Assembly (NCBI RefSeq): GCF_042186555.1
Contig: NC_133325.1
Location: 673,371,640-673,435,639 of the forward strand
Reading direction: 5' to 3'
Length of the DNA stretch: 64,000 nucleotides
Source: Aquarana catesbeiana
Lineage: Eukaryota > Chordata > Amphibia > Anura > Ranidae
The notes under the pieces are model-generated. The model was not told the DNA's origin, did no database searches, and saw nothing but the letters and a program-made list of their open reading frames with translations. A program made the translations under genes and the position numbers. Positions 38,293 to 50,178 of this stretch are shown here, piece after piece. Position 1 is the stretch's first letter; every line of letters starts with the position of its first letter.

Positions 38293-38722
38293 ATTGCCAT
38301 ACTTATTTTTCCTTAGTGATATAATAGGGGAAAACAAGTTCTAAATTTAAAACCTCTGATTTGTCTCTTGATCACATAGCTAATTAGGAAAGGAGCTGGG
38401 GGGAATAACTCACCACAATGCAGAATTCTAAAGACACCCATTTGTTCAAAATAAAAGTAGAATGCTTATTTATACCATCCTAATATATAAAATGCACATT
38501 TACCAAAACTAAACCAATGTGCAACCTTCTGGATGGGGACTGCGCCTATTCCCAGCAATAGCCAAGATAAAATAACATCATTTTGGCTGAAGTTGTAGTT
38601 TAAATAGGGTAATTCTGCAATGTGCCACAAAAGGTCTACGAAGTTTCAGATAATTATACTACAGAAACAGGACATTGCAGCATTCTATCTCTATATTGCA
38701 CTATTGCAAGTAGAAAAGTTAA

Positions 38723-39203
38723 AGGAGTTGTAAAGGCAGAAGTTTTTTTTTTATCTTAATGCATTCTATACATTAAGATAAAAAAACCTTCTGTGTGTTG
38801 CATCCCCCCCCCCCCCCTAATTACTTACCTGAGCTCCTTTTCTCTCCAGCGATGTCCACGATCCCCTCAGCCATCCAGTACACTCCTGATTGACTGAGAC
38901 AGAGCAGCGGCGCTATTGGCTCCTGCGGCTGTCAAAGTCAGTCAGCAAATTAGGGGAGAGAGGGGGCGGGGCCAGGTCAGGGCTCAGTGTCTGAATGGAT
39001 ACACGGAGCTCTGACTCAGCTTGGGTGACCCCTGTAGCAAGCTGCTGGCTGAGGGGCACTCAAAGGAGGTAGGGACTAGGAGCAGCAAAGAGGGTCCTGA
39101 GAAAAGGAGGATCAGGGCTGCTCTGTGCAAAACCAATTGCGCAGAGGGGGCAAGTAGAACAGGTTATTTAAAAAAAAACAAAAAACGAGCCTTTACAATC
39201 ACT
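38723..39203. mobile_element. T2-like MITE, GTTGTAAAGGC subfamily (481 bp)
   Basis: AGGAGTTGTAAAGGC at the left, GCCTTTACAATCACT at the right, TTAA at 38719-38722 and 39204-39207. Inverted donor motif ACTTACCTG at 38823-38831. Confidence 0.9.
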
Positions 39204-39207
39204 TTAA

Positions 39208-41940
39208 GCAAAAAAGTAACCCTTCCTGCCACCCAGAACCAAATCTGCAGTGGAAACCAGGTCGCAGTTGAGCAGGCTGGAAAGGCAACGTAAGAATTCA
39301 TGCACAAGTCAGACACGTTTCAAGGGGCGGAGCCAACACTCACTAGAGAAAAAAAACATCACGCGACAGCAGTCAGAGCAGACGACCAATGAAAAGTGGC
39401 TCTCACAGCTGCTAGAATTTCACATTTAAAAGAACAGAGAACCTAAGCACAGCAAGATCAAACTGAAAATAAATGGTATTTTTTTTAAGATGTTTGATAG
39501 TCATGGTATTCATTTATCAATTCAGAAAAGAGAAGGCTCTTGCTGTTTTGCTGTGGTAAAACATGAATGCTGGCACACTTCCAAACTGGTCATGAACTCC
39601 TAAATTCTAGATTTCTGGGTTATGTTCCCTGCTGTTAAGACTCCGTTTTACATCTTTGTGTTGTTTCTGCAGCATGTGATTGCTGAGCCAGAGGCTACGT
39701 CTCACAAGACTATTCAAAGGTTGTGCGAGAGCAGCAGGAGACAGAGAAGCATTTTAAAGTACTGGTGAAGGTGAATTCAGAACACACCAGCCTAGTTAGA
39801 AGTAGTTAATGTTAAAAAACGCCAATAGCCATTATATATTCTGATACAGTTTAGCAAACCTTGGAAAACAGTTAACTGGATGAACAGAAACAGAGGTGAA
39901 CTCTGGGCAAACAGCTAAATACAGAGTTTAAATCCCAACCCCATGTTTACTATGACTTTAAAAAGTTTGTCTGGGCCAAGCTGGCCCAAATGAACCATTT
40001 ACTTTAATGAAGCTTACCACAGATGGATGGAAATTCAGCAGGTACAGATCCCCCCAATGGGAATGTTGGAAAGCTTTTATCGATCAGTAGCTGCAGCCAC
40101 TGATTAATGTAATCTGACAGCAGAGTCCCACTGTCAGAATACAATGTCCTAGCAGGGGGAACTCCTCCATCCACCTTGCTTGTGTGGATAGACGAAGCAG
40201 TTTATTTTTGTTTAGCCTGCAGGCTGAATGAAGAAAAAATGATCCATCTGTGGCCAGCTTAACAGATGTGCTGTATAAACTAGATTTAGACTCAGCCACA
40301 TACAATATACAGCACTTTGTTCCAGCAACAGGATGGGAATTCCCATCCCATTCCCAGAACAAAATCGAATGCCGCTCAGCCATTCACAAGAAGCTTTGTA
40401 TTCTATGAATGAATACAAACCTTCCTCCAATTAGCTGAGGTGGAGAGTGTGACATCATCCACCACCTCTCCGCCTCAGCCAATCAGAAGAAACTTTGTAT
40501 TTGATCATGGAATAAACTGGATTTTTGTTATTCAACGTAAAATCCCTTTCTCTGGAGGTCATTGATGGACACAGCTTCTTATTCTCAACCAAAGGGACGT
40601 CCCAAAGCAGTGCCAAAGGTGAGAGGTGTGAAAAACCAAAGCCCCCCCCAAGAGGGAACAGAGACCTCATTCACCTGTAACACTTCTTTACTTTGAGGCA
40701 AAAACTGAACACTAGGCAGAATTAACTGGCTACCTATAGCAGAGAGGGGTTTTATACCAGCTAGGACTGCCTATAGGCGGTGCCAAGTTTCTTTTCTGCC
40801 TAGCTTCCTACTCCTGTAGGCGGCGTTATAAATCCTATGGTCGGGAAGAAGAAGCTGGGTCAGTCAATGAACAAAAGAGAAACAAAGTTCCCTATGAACG
40901 CCTGAGCACCAGTCAGCCCAACTCGATTTTGAAACAAGATCTGAATAGGATGTTCTCATCCCACTGCCAAACACAGTGCTGTATACTCTATGTAGCTGAG
41001 GCTACACACAGTTTATACAGTGCACCCAGCAGGCACATCTGTTCGTGAAGGAAATCATTTGCTGGGGCCAGCTTGGCCCTAACAAACTATTTAAAGTCAC
41101 AGTAAGCGTAGCGTTTGTGGCTTTAACACATTTATGTGAACTACTTCTCCTGTCAAAGGAATTCAAATTCTACTTGGATGGTCTTGTGACCAGCACAGCC
41201 AGATCCAGGACCAGATTACACTACAGTTTAAGAAACCTCTCGTGAGAGAATGTGGAAAATATCATTACCAAACTCTCCTGAAAATGCTAAGTTCCTGACA
41301 GACATGCCTACTCTCTAGTCTCAGAGCTGGTTCACACCCAAATCACACAGGAATGTGGCACGCATTTCTGCATGTTCCCGTACGGTGCAATTTTGCAGCC
41401 CATTAATTTGAAACTACTTGGAACATCAGCAATGGCGACACCTATATTTCTCTCATGACAGGTTTACTTTACACAATTCAGCCCAGTTGAGAGAACACTC
41501 CAGCTTGTGACTGGTAAATGAAGAAGCAACAGCAAAATGGTGAAGTTGCATCTTGTGATCTCCTCTACTGTGGTTACTATGCAAAGATGGCCAAACATGT
41601 TACAGTGTGATTGTAAAATCGCCTTTAGATTTAGCAACAACTCTTTAGAGCCAGAACCCATCTAATGAAATATACATACATAGTTACCGGCAAAGTAAAG
41701 GTGATTAAGCAATCAGATTGTGATATGTGCATGAACAACTATAGGCTGACAGCTCTGAACAAAGCCCTGACTGGCTAAAAATGCTTCCCCCTTCTTCACC
41801 CAGTCTCAGGGCTACTGTACTGGGGATCATATGCTACTGACTGGCACTGCGGCTGTTCACATGTACTCATCGATTTGTACAGGCTTCCTGGCTGTGCCCA
41901 CCCCAGTCACAGATATACAGTAAAACTTGCTGTACCACGT
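39208..41940. other. Mostly unassigned MNT-side DNA
   Basis: Contains a hairpin at about 40424-40500 (CCAATTAGCTGAGGTGGAGAG / CTCTCCGCCTCAGCCAATCAG, worn). No exon was recognised, and the missing MNT zipper exon was not found here. Confidence 0.45.
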
Positions 41941-41967
41941 CCCCAACCGGCAATGAGAATGAGGGCT

Positions 41968-42277
41968 AAAGCCTGGTGCACACCATATGGGGCATTTGTA
42001 CCTGGCACCTGCAGCCAAAACACACTGCTCTGTAGAGACGCACGGGGCTGCCATTCATTCTTAATGGCATCCCCACACATCTCAATTCGCAGCACTTTTC
42101 TGGGTGAAGGAACTGTAGGGAAAAAAAATATATTGCATGGTACAAAGGGCAGCTGCATTTCCAAAATGGTGCATGAACCTTTTTTCTGCGGGAAATGCAG
42201 CCAATTCAAAACTAATGGGCTGCCGTGCCCACGCAAACGTGGCCCACAAACCCGCACAGGTGTGAAACAAGCCTTAG
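41968..42277. mobile_element. Possible Harbinger-like MITE
   Basis: AAAGCCTGGTGCACACC at the left, GGTGTGAAACAAGCCTTA at the right, about 90 bp downstream of MNT exon 4 in the sense of the gene. Confidence 0.5.
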
Positions 42278-42364
42278 GGGACATATTGTAAATATACAAA
42301 AACATAAAAGCAAAAGCAAAAAAGCAGAATCAATAACATTGTAAGCTACAGTTTCAAGTCATAC

Positions 42365-42476
42365 CTGGATGTATCTCAGAGCACTTCTTAATACGCTGAG
42401 GTTTGATGTCTTCTTGTCATCTACATTTGGGATGTTCCTCTTTAGGGTTTCAAAGCATTCCTTGAGGTGTGCCCGT
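42365..42476 (-). CDS. MNT: MNT exon 4 (helix-loop-helix)
   Basis: The exon is bounded on the minus strand by acceptor ATCCTGCAG (before 42476) and donor CAG|GTATGA (after 42365). It has one base completing arginine, then 37 codons, and ends in phase 0 after ATC CAG. The product includes RAHLKECFETLKRNIP (helix 1), NVDDKKTSN (loop) and LSVLRSALRYIQ (helix 2), the dimerisation surface for MAX. It matches mammalian MNT almost residue for residue as I recall it; Ser stands where human has Thr in SVLRT. No in-frame stop is present. The leucine-zipper exon that should follow was not found between here and position 1. Very high confidence for identity and strand. Confidence 0.95.
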
Positions 42477-43474
42477 CTGCAGGATATAAAGACACCCCTT
42501 TAATGGTTCAGTTCCCAAAAACGCACTATACACCAAATAATGAATATAATCAAAGTCCTATGGACAATATGAACGATCACTGTTAAAACTCAATGCTGGA
42601 AAATCAAGCGTAACACAGACTTGCAAGCGTACGTATCAAAATGTATAAAGCCAATACGGTTTTCTTGCATTACTTTCCAAAAAACTGTTATGTTACAGAG
42701 CAAACTACAGCTGAAACACACTTGCAAGCAAAATCTTTTAGCGCCTTATTCTTTAATGCACCCACAAGCAGATATGAATTAAGGTCAAATGATCCAAACC
42801 CCCCGTCCTCTGCCCCGTCTCCTTATATAGTACTGAACTGCTCCCAATGTGCCTTGTCTATCAGTCTTCCCCTGTACAAATGATCATGAGGAAGATTGCC
42901 AAAAAGCCATCCTGAGAAAAGTGTCGCACTTTATAGACTGCTGTACTGTGTTAAATGATAAATGCTTTGTGGCATAAAAAAAAAAGAAGCATTGTTTTAC
43001 ACATTTGTTGTTATTCCAGTATACCATTTATGTAGAAACCAGTAACCTAACTATTCACGGCTATTTACATTTCTACAGAGCATGCATATTAACATGTAAT
43101 GTGTTAAGACTGCTCATTAATTAAAATGAGCAACATAAAATGCACTAAAACAGGTGCATGTACTATCTTTACCATCACAACACACCACAATGTACATTTG
43201 TGTGTTACTGAGGACTGTGGTGCCCTTCAATGCAGGTACCATTGGAAAAGTGCTCTAAAGTTCCATTTAAAGTGCATGGCGTTGCAGTAGACCCATGTGT
43301 ACAATGCATGTTGCTGTGCGTTACAGCAATGCAACAATGTGCATACTGAAGTAAATGAGAAAAATAAACCTACAGCTGTGCCACAGGGAGATAGCAAAAT
43401 TGCTATTTCAGTTAGGCATTCATTCAAATCATTAGGGCCCCCCTTTTACAGCATGTGTTGCATTATTACTAGGA

Positions 43475-43879
43475 GTTTGGCTTCATTCACATGTGCAGAT
43501 AGGGTCAGCCTTCAAAGTCTTGCGACAAGAATCAGCAGTGGTTCCCTGACAGCTGCAGCTGGCAAACCTGTACAAATGGAATGACAGGAGCCGTATCGGT
43601 ATGTGTTTTTTTTGCATGTTATCCCACAGCTAGCGTTTACCTGTAGTTAGGGACAAATGATTGGCTCTGAATGCAGGCAGTCTGTGTCCAAGGATGATCC
43701 TCAGTCCCTAACTGCATCTAAACGCTGTGCGATAACATGCAAACAGCCATGGACAGATACGGCCCGTGTCATTCACCGGTAAAGGCTTCCCGGCCACAGC
43801 TGTCCACGAACCACCTGTGATTCCAACCGCAGGCCACAGCAATTTGGAAGATGACCCTATCTGCATGTGTGAATGGGCC
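43475..43879. mobile_element. Harbinger-like MITE beside MNT exon 4
   Basis: GGCTTCATTCACATGTGCAG at the left, and the inverse CTGCATGTGTGAATGGGCC at the right. CCTATC/GATAGG block at both inner edges. TTA follows on the right; TTT precedes on the left. Confidence 0.68.
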
Positions 43880-43883
43880 TTAA

Positions 43884-44655
43884 AGTGATACTAAACACAC
43901 ACTGTTTAAATTGAATTGTCCATTTTCTTTCTATATCTGGATGATGGCACTGTAATTATTTGAATTAATAAAAAAAACAAAAAAAACATCTAAGTACCTT
44001 TTTCCTAATCGATATACAGCGGTCACATGACCCAGATCTTTCCCAGCCTGTCTGCAGGGAAACATAAGCAGGAGGAGCCTTAGTCCTCTGCTGCTGGTCA
44101 CATGTTCAAAATTAAAAAAAAAAAAAAAAAACAGCCTTTGGAAAACAGAGTACAACTAAATAAATATCAATAAACTGTTTTAAATTGGCATACAAATATA
44201 TATTTGAAATCAAATCTTAATTATTTTGTGGAAATAACATGCTGTGGGTGGATTTCTGCCAGTCACAGGCTGTGTCATAGAATAAAAGGGAGGTGAAGCC
44301 TCTATTAATCTACATGTAATATCACGCCCCCATTGTGTTTAACTGGTTAGTGGGCATGGAGGAGAAGAGGGGGTGGGCTGTCATTTATTTACCAGTGTCA
44401 CATAGGCTGCTTAGATGTGATAGGGAGGAAATGCTGAGCATAAAAACTCCCTGAAAACTGAGCATGTGCAGAGCTGCCACCACAGCTGCAAAATTGTTAG
44501 CTGAATTGGGGACATGAACAGAAGGTGGAGATAGAGAGCAGCAGGATCAGCCAGGTTTTTTTGCAGAATACAGATCTCATAGTGACCGCGTGAGTATGAA
44601 TAGCATGTAATACAGCATCTTTTGATTTTTTTTATGATGTGGGTTTAGTGACACT
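43884..44655. mobile_element. T2-like MITE (772 bp) in MNT intron 3
   Basis: AGTGATACTAAACAC at the left, inverse of AGTGTCACTAAACCC at the right, TTAA at 43880-43883 and 44656-44659. Confidence 0.85.
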
Positions 44656-45242
44656 TTAAGGCACGCTGTTCATTAATTTTGACCGTGTTTTACCATGTAC
44701 AGCACCAGTGTGAATTGTGCAGGCAATTATAATGAGGCATCCAAATCAGTCCTAACAGAAGCCTTTTGTTATCTCCTGCACTGTAGTATACTCTGGTAGT
44801 AGACCCCTAAATCCTTCAGACGCTACTGATTTGTACAATGCTATCCATCTATCACTATGGAAATGCTTGCAGGAGGGTAAAGCACAATCAATGGCTGCTG
44901 CTCTATTTTTGTCCAACCAGCACCCTGGGGCGGGTCCCAGACTAGGCTGCATGGCCCAACCACAGTTCAGTCTGCAGAGAAGTCACAGACTTGTTAGTGT
45001 TACCTGGCAGCTGGATCACATGACAGGTTGATCAGAATTCCAAATCCTTTGGCAGGTACAATTCATAGATGCATTTCATGTATTTCAAACAGCCAATTGA
45101 TTGGAGTTCAGCTTTTAGAAATACACTTCCCAGTTCACATACAACTAGTGTTGCAAATAGCCAAACACAACTTGCACAATCCTCAGAGAAATAAAGTGAG
45201 GGGGAAGTATTTAAAGAAACAAGGCCCGGATTACATACACAC

Positions 45243-45284
45243 CTGTTCTTCTCCAGCTTATTATGGACTTCTCTGGTACCAGCC
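45243..45284 (-). CDS. MNT: MNT 42-bp exon 3 (basic region)
   Basis: This microexon lies between acceptor TGCGTGTAG (minus strand, before 45284) and donor CAG|GTGTGT (after 45243). It has one base finishing the glycine codon begun in exon 2, then 13 codons, then AG, which starts the next arginine codon. The product is (G)AGTREVHNKLEKN(R). This is the basic half of the bHLH domain; His, Glu and the exon-junction Arg are the residues that class B bHLH proteins use to read CACGTG. Human MNT has IGTREVHNKLEKNRR at this place, so frog Ala replaces Ile at the second position. Phase fits both neighbouring exons exactly, which excludes a processed copy. Introns are about 4.9 kb upstream and 2.8 kb downstream. 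Confidence 0.92.
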
Positions 45285-45845
45285 CTACACGCAACAGAAA
45301 GAGAAAGCAAATAGGATGCTATTAATACAACAGAGTAAGATCTTATTAATGGAAAATTTCTAATTTGATTAAAGGTTCTACAACCTAAAAATACTCTGTT
45401 GTATAAGTGAGAAGGTTATCACTCTTGAACTGCTACACTGTCCATGTGGGAAATTTGCTTCTGTTCAGAGGGGCCTGCTTTCACATGACGGGCACAGGCT
45501 GGCTTTAGCACAAGACGAGCTCACAGCCAGCTCTATGCACTGGTTATATACCATGTGCTAAATGCATCTATGTTAGTGCACACAGCATTTTACAAATGTA
45601 CTTTAGCTAGTGTGCAATGCCAACAGTGGTCAGGGTATGCAGTAGTCATGTCTCATTATGCATTAAATTCAGCAAGCCATGAGCAGACCTCGTTTCCGAA
45701 CAGAGATGGTATGCATGGTGCAAATAGTGCACACATAGCCCAAAACTGAAAGGACTCCAATAGGAGAAGGCCAGACATAATACAATGCCACTCTGTTTGC
45801 AAGAGGATTCTGCAAGCTGATACAGTATCACTTCAGGAAATATTC

Positions 45846-45851
<6 letters not shown>

Positions 45852-45902
<51 letters not shown>
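45852..45902. repeat. (TA)n microsatellite, left flank of Tc1 element 2
   Basis: About 25 TA units; another (TA)n tract lies just right of the element at 47530-47566. Confidence 0.93.
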
Positions 45903-45910
<8 letters not shown>

Positions 45911-45912
45911 TA

Positions 45913-47524
45913 CAGTATCGAACAAAAGTGAGTACACCCCTCAAATTTTTGTAAATATTTTATTATATCTTTTCATGTGACAACACTGAAGAAATGACAC
46001 TTTGCTACAATGTAAAGTAGTGAGTGTACAGCTTGTATAACAGTGTAAATTTGCTGTCCCCTCAAAATAACACAACACACAGCCATTAATGTCTAAACGG
46101 CTGGCAACAAAAGTGAGTACACCCCTAAGTGAAAATGTCCAAATTGGACCCTAGGTGTCAATATTTTGAGTGACCACCATTATTTTTCAGCACTGCCTTA
46201 ACCCTCTTGGGGATGGAGTTCACCAGAGCTTCACAGGTTGCCACTGGAGTCCTCTTCCACTCCTCCATGAAGATATAGCAGAGCTGGTGGATGTTGGAGA
46301 CCTTGTGCTCTTTCACCTTCTGTTTGAGGATGCCCCACAGATGCTCAATAGGGTTTAGGTCTGGAGACGTGCTTGGCCAGTCCATCACCTTTACCCTCAA
46401 TTTCTTTAGCAAGGCAGTGGACGTCTTGGAGGAGTGTTTGGGGTCGTTATCATGTTGGAATACTGCTCTGCGGCCCAGTCTCTGAAGGAAGGGGATCATG
46501 CTCTGCTTTAGTATGTCACAGTACATGTTGGGATTCATGGTTCCCTCAATGAAATGTAGCTCCCCAATGCTGGCAGCACTCATGCAGCCCCAGACCATGA
46601 CGCTCCCACCACCATGCTTGACTGTAGGCAAGACACACTTGTCTTTGTACTCCTCACCTGGTTGCCGCCACACACACTTGACACCATCTGAACCAAAAAA
46701 GTTTATCTTGGTCTCATCAGACCACAGGACATGGTTCCAATAATCCATGTCCTTAGTCTGCTTGTCTTCAGCAAACTGTTTGCGTGCTTTCTTGTGCATC
46801 ATCTTTAGAAGAGGCTTCCTTCTGGGACGACAGCCATGCAGACCAATTTGATGCAGTGTATGCTCTGAGCACTGACAGACTGACGCCCCCACCCCTTCAA
46901 CCTCGGCAGCACTCTTACGTCTAAGACAACCTCTGGATATGACGCTGAGCCCATGTACTCAACTTCTTTGGTTGACCATGGTGAGGCCTGTTCTGAGTGG
47001 AACCTGTCCTGTTAAACCGCTGTATGGTCTTGGCCACCATGCTGCAGCTCAGTTTCAGGGTCTTGGCAATCTTTTTATAGCCTAGGCCATCTTTATGTAG
47101 AGCAACAATTCTTTTTTTCAGATCCTCAGAGTTATTTGCCATGAGGTGCTATGTTGAACTTCAAGTGACCAGTATGAGACAGAGAGAGCGATAACACCAA
47201 ATTTAACACACCTGCTCCCCATTCACACCTGAGACCTTGTAACTCTAACGAGTCACTAACATGACACCGGGGAGGGAAAATGGCTAATTGGGCCCAATTC
47301 GGACATTTTTACTTAGGGGTGTACTCATTTTTGTTGCCAGCGGTTTAGACATTAATGGCTGTGTGTTGAGTTATTTGGAGGGGACAGAAAAATTTACACT
47401 GTTATACAAGCTGTACACCCACTACTTTACATTGTTGCAAAGTGTCATTTCTTCAGTGTTGTCACATGAAAAGATATAATAAAATATTTACAAAAATGTG
47501 AGGGGTGTACTCACTTTTGCGAGA

Positions 47525-47529
<5 letters not shown>
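45913..47529 (-). mobile_element. Tc1/mariner element 2, inside MNT intron 2
   Basis: The left end is CAGTATCGAACAAAAGTGAG after TA. The right end is its inverse with the last base changed (GATACTA). Inverted repeats of about 240 bp (45913-46152 and 47292-47529) each contain two copies of the AAAAGTGAGTACACCCCT-type motif, the IR/DR layout of many Tc1-like elements. Flanks on both sides are (TA)n. The transposase remnant is on the minus strand, the same sense as MNT. Length is 1617 bp. Confidence 0.93.
46158..47142 (-). pseudogene. Tc1/mariner transposase (DD34E), frameshifted
   Basis: The N-terminal piece (47142 down to 46921) begins MANNSEDLKKRIVALHKDG and holds a helix-turn-helix (YKKIAKTLKLSCSMVAKTI). 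It ends at a stop after RHIQRLS. The C-terminal piece is in another frame and is open from upstream of 46892 to the stop at 46158. It carries WSDET, FQHDNDPKHSS and SPDLNPIEHLW, with 34 residues between the second Asp and the Glu, and ends GGHSKY. All three catalytic residues and the KHGGGSVMVWGCM block are intact. The lesion lies between 46892 and 46925. The sequence is unlike the transposase at 23.2 kb, so this is a separate Tc1 lineage. Confidence 0.92.
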
Positions 47530-47572
<43 letters not shown>

Positions 47573-48084
47573 CCAGGAAAATACCTGTCTCTAAAGAGAT
47601 GCAGTTTGATGTCTTCAGTATGTAAAGGACAAGTCCCATTAATCTTAATGTTCAGCTGAGTTGCTATGACGTGCATGCAAGGGGGTCAGCGCAGCAGTAT
47701 ATTTCTGCAGTCGTTTGGACATTCTCTTTTGTTAAAGTGAAGGTGCACCTGATTGCTGACTATTTCTGTGTATGCATGGCAACCTGCATTCAGCATAAAG
47801 CTCAATAGAGGTTTTTCTATATCATCAAATATGCCAAGGTTATAGAGTAAATAGAGGTTTTGCTATATGATCAGATATACCAAGGCTGTAGAGTCTTGTG
47901 GACATCCAAGTCCGTCTTTTCAGATGCAGGTATCTTCCTATAAGCATAAGTCATAAAAATTAAAGTGCATTCATTGTGAAGTCTCTATAGTTTGCATATG
48001 CTATGATACAGCTTTTCTCCACTCGTACACACAACAGGCAGTCTCTGCTAAACTTTTAGTTTAATTCATATTATGCTTCCTTAA

Positions 48085-48625
48085 AGTGGAACTTCACTAT
48101 TCCAAGCAACATTGATTATTTTTAATCCCCATGCTGCTAGAATTAGTAAATGGATAGGAAAGTACGAGTGGTCCTCAATTAAGTTTCTGCACTTTCATAA
48201 ATAGAACTTAATTTTAAAAAGAGCAGAAACTTTTTGAAGAACCCTCGTATATCATATTTACTTGTTTAAACTTTCTTTTTTTTCTCTAGTTACTTCCTGG
48301 TTTCTTGCCTAGGTAAATGATGTCATACATCCCAGGAGTCTTGAGTAGGGGAGGAGAGGAGGAGGGGTTTTCTCAGCTAAGTACACTCTCCTGAATGTAT
48401 ACTTGAGCCAAGTGCAGATGGATTTCAGGAAGTTAATGGTACATGAATCATTTTCCTTTACTCAAGATGGCCACAGCTAGAAATGCTAGGGGGGGGTGTT
48501 TTTTTCAAAGTGATCAACAAAAAAGCATGGAGACATGAATGGATGGAAATGGGTGAGTTTGCTTTAATATTAAAAAAGAATTAGTGTTTTTGGTTTGTGG
48601 TGCTCAGATGCAGTGAAGATCCACT
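48085..48625. mobile_element. T2-like MITE (541 bp) in MNT intron 2
   Basis: AGTGGAACTTCAC at the left, inverse of AGTGGATCTTCAC at the right, TTAA at 48081-48084 and 48626-48629. Confidence 0.87.
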
Positions 48626-49432
48626 TTAATTCTCTCTGATATTATGTTTGCACTAAAGTATCGGTGTACTTTTTATGTATTAAAACTGGACTTTTTATGT
48701 TAAAACCTAAGTACTTGAGCCAATATTGGGAAAAAACAGCACACCGTGTATTTTACACACAATGCTTATGGCACTGAAGAAACCTATACGACTGTTTTGT
48801 AGCCCACTGCCCTGTTAGCTTCTATATCAAAGAATAGGATGCATTAAAATGGCAGTAATTATTGTTCCTTTGAGAGATCAGAGGACAATAAGTAACCTGT
48901 AACCTGCTATGTGTACATAAAAGTGGCCTTTATTTCAGGAAACCAGCTCTACTGGCTCCCACTCTGGCTGACTTCACATCTGCCTTCGAAGACAGGGAAG
49001 TACTATTTCTAACACAGGTCATATCATATGGGGAAAGGGTCATATAGCAATAATGCTAATCCGATTGAAAGTGGTGATGATATTCTGACATGGGGCATGA
49101 AAGCTTTCGGTTATGTCAAAATGTCAGACCCCTGATCTGACTGCTGGCTTGGACATGGATGCATTTATCCAAACACTGCTATAGAAGCTCAACTAACACA
49201 CTGCAACCTACTGTATAGAGGGAAGACATAAAAAAAATGGCAGAAAATGTGTAAGCTGTAGCCTCCCTAGGATCAGATCTCATGCATTGTTTATTCTGAG
49301 TCAATCTCTTCAGTGCACATCAGCAAAATGCAGTATAATGCTGTGTAGCAATACCAGCAAAAAATGCTATGTTTATATATGCTGGCTGCTCTGTTGCTGT
49401 ACTAATGACACTTCCTGTTCAATAGTTTAACT

Positions 49433-49892
49433 CAGTGGTCTCCAAACTGCAGCCCGGGGGCCAGATGTCACCCTTTGCTTGCCTTTATCAGGCCCTTAGG
49501 GCACTATTCCTCCCACCGACAAGAAGAATGGGGCACCATTCCTCCCACTAACCCCAATGATGGGGCACCATTTCTCCCAATGATAGGGCATCATTCCTCT
49601 CACTAATATCAGTAATCATGGGGCACTATTCCTCTCACCAACGATGGAGCACTATTCCTCTCACCGACACCAATGACGGGGCACTATTCCTCTGACCGAC
49701 ACCAATGATGGGGCACTATTCCTCTCACCAACACCAATGATGGGCCACTATTCCTCTCACCGACACCAATGACGGGGCATTGTTACCAATGCCAGGACAT
49801 TTACTGGCCACTCCTACTGGCCACAGCCTGGCCCCTCTAAAGTCTGAAGGATAAGAATCTGGCCCTTTGTTTAGAAAGTTTGGAGACCCCTG
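49433..49892. mobile_element. hAT element carrying a minisatellite
   Basis: CAGTGGTCTCCAAACTGCAG at the left, GTTTGGAGACCCCTG at the right, perfect 8-bp duplication GTTTAACT. The middle (about 49500-49790) is an array of units near 32 bp built on GATGGGGCACTATTCCTCTC. Confidence 0.92.
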
Positions 49893-50178
49893 GTTTAACT
49901 AATGTACTCATATCAAAACAACTTTAAAAAGATTTATGGGTAAGTAGCTCTGTTCACCCTGATTTATTGTTGTCCAAGGTCTGCTTTATTAGGATAAAAA
50001 AGTATGTCTATGTAAGCCAGCCGCGTAGAAAGGACAGCCTTGACCTGTCAATTCAAGAATCTAAAGCCATCCTAAAAAGTAAATGCAGCTTTCTGTGTTT
50101 AGTAGCAGTAGGATAATAAATTCATGCATGAACAAGACCCTATAGATGACCTTAATCACATTATAACCGGATTCTTAC

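Larger units (their letters stand above)
42477..45242 (-). other. MNT intron 3, with a 772-bp TTAA MITE and a Harbinger-like MITE
   Basis: This is the interval between exons 3 and 4, in minus-strand sense. It holds a Harbinger-like MITE (about 43475-43879) directly joined to a long T2-like MITE (43884-44655). The rest, for example 42480-43470 and 44660-45240, shows no coding or repeat signal I can name. Confidence 0.75.
45285..50178 (-). other. MNT intron 2, with a complete Tc1 element, a T2-like MITE and a hAT element
   Basis: This is the interval between exons 2 and 3. It contains a Tc1 element (45913-47529) flanked by (TA)n on both sides, a TTAA MITE (48085-48625) and a hAT element with internal tandem repeats (49433-49892). 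Between these, 47570-48080, 48630-49430 and 49900-50178 look like ordinary intronic DNA with no supported feature. Confidence 0.75.

Noticed and set aside
45032..45242. Read-through of the MNT exon 3 frame past its donor
   Set aside because: The CAG|GTGTGT donor and the in-phase match to exon 4 show that the residues after LEKNR are intronic.
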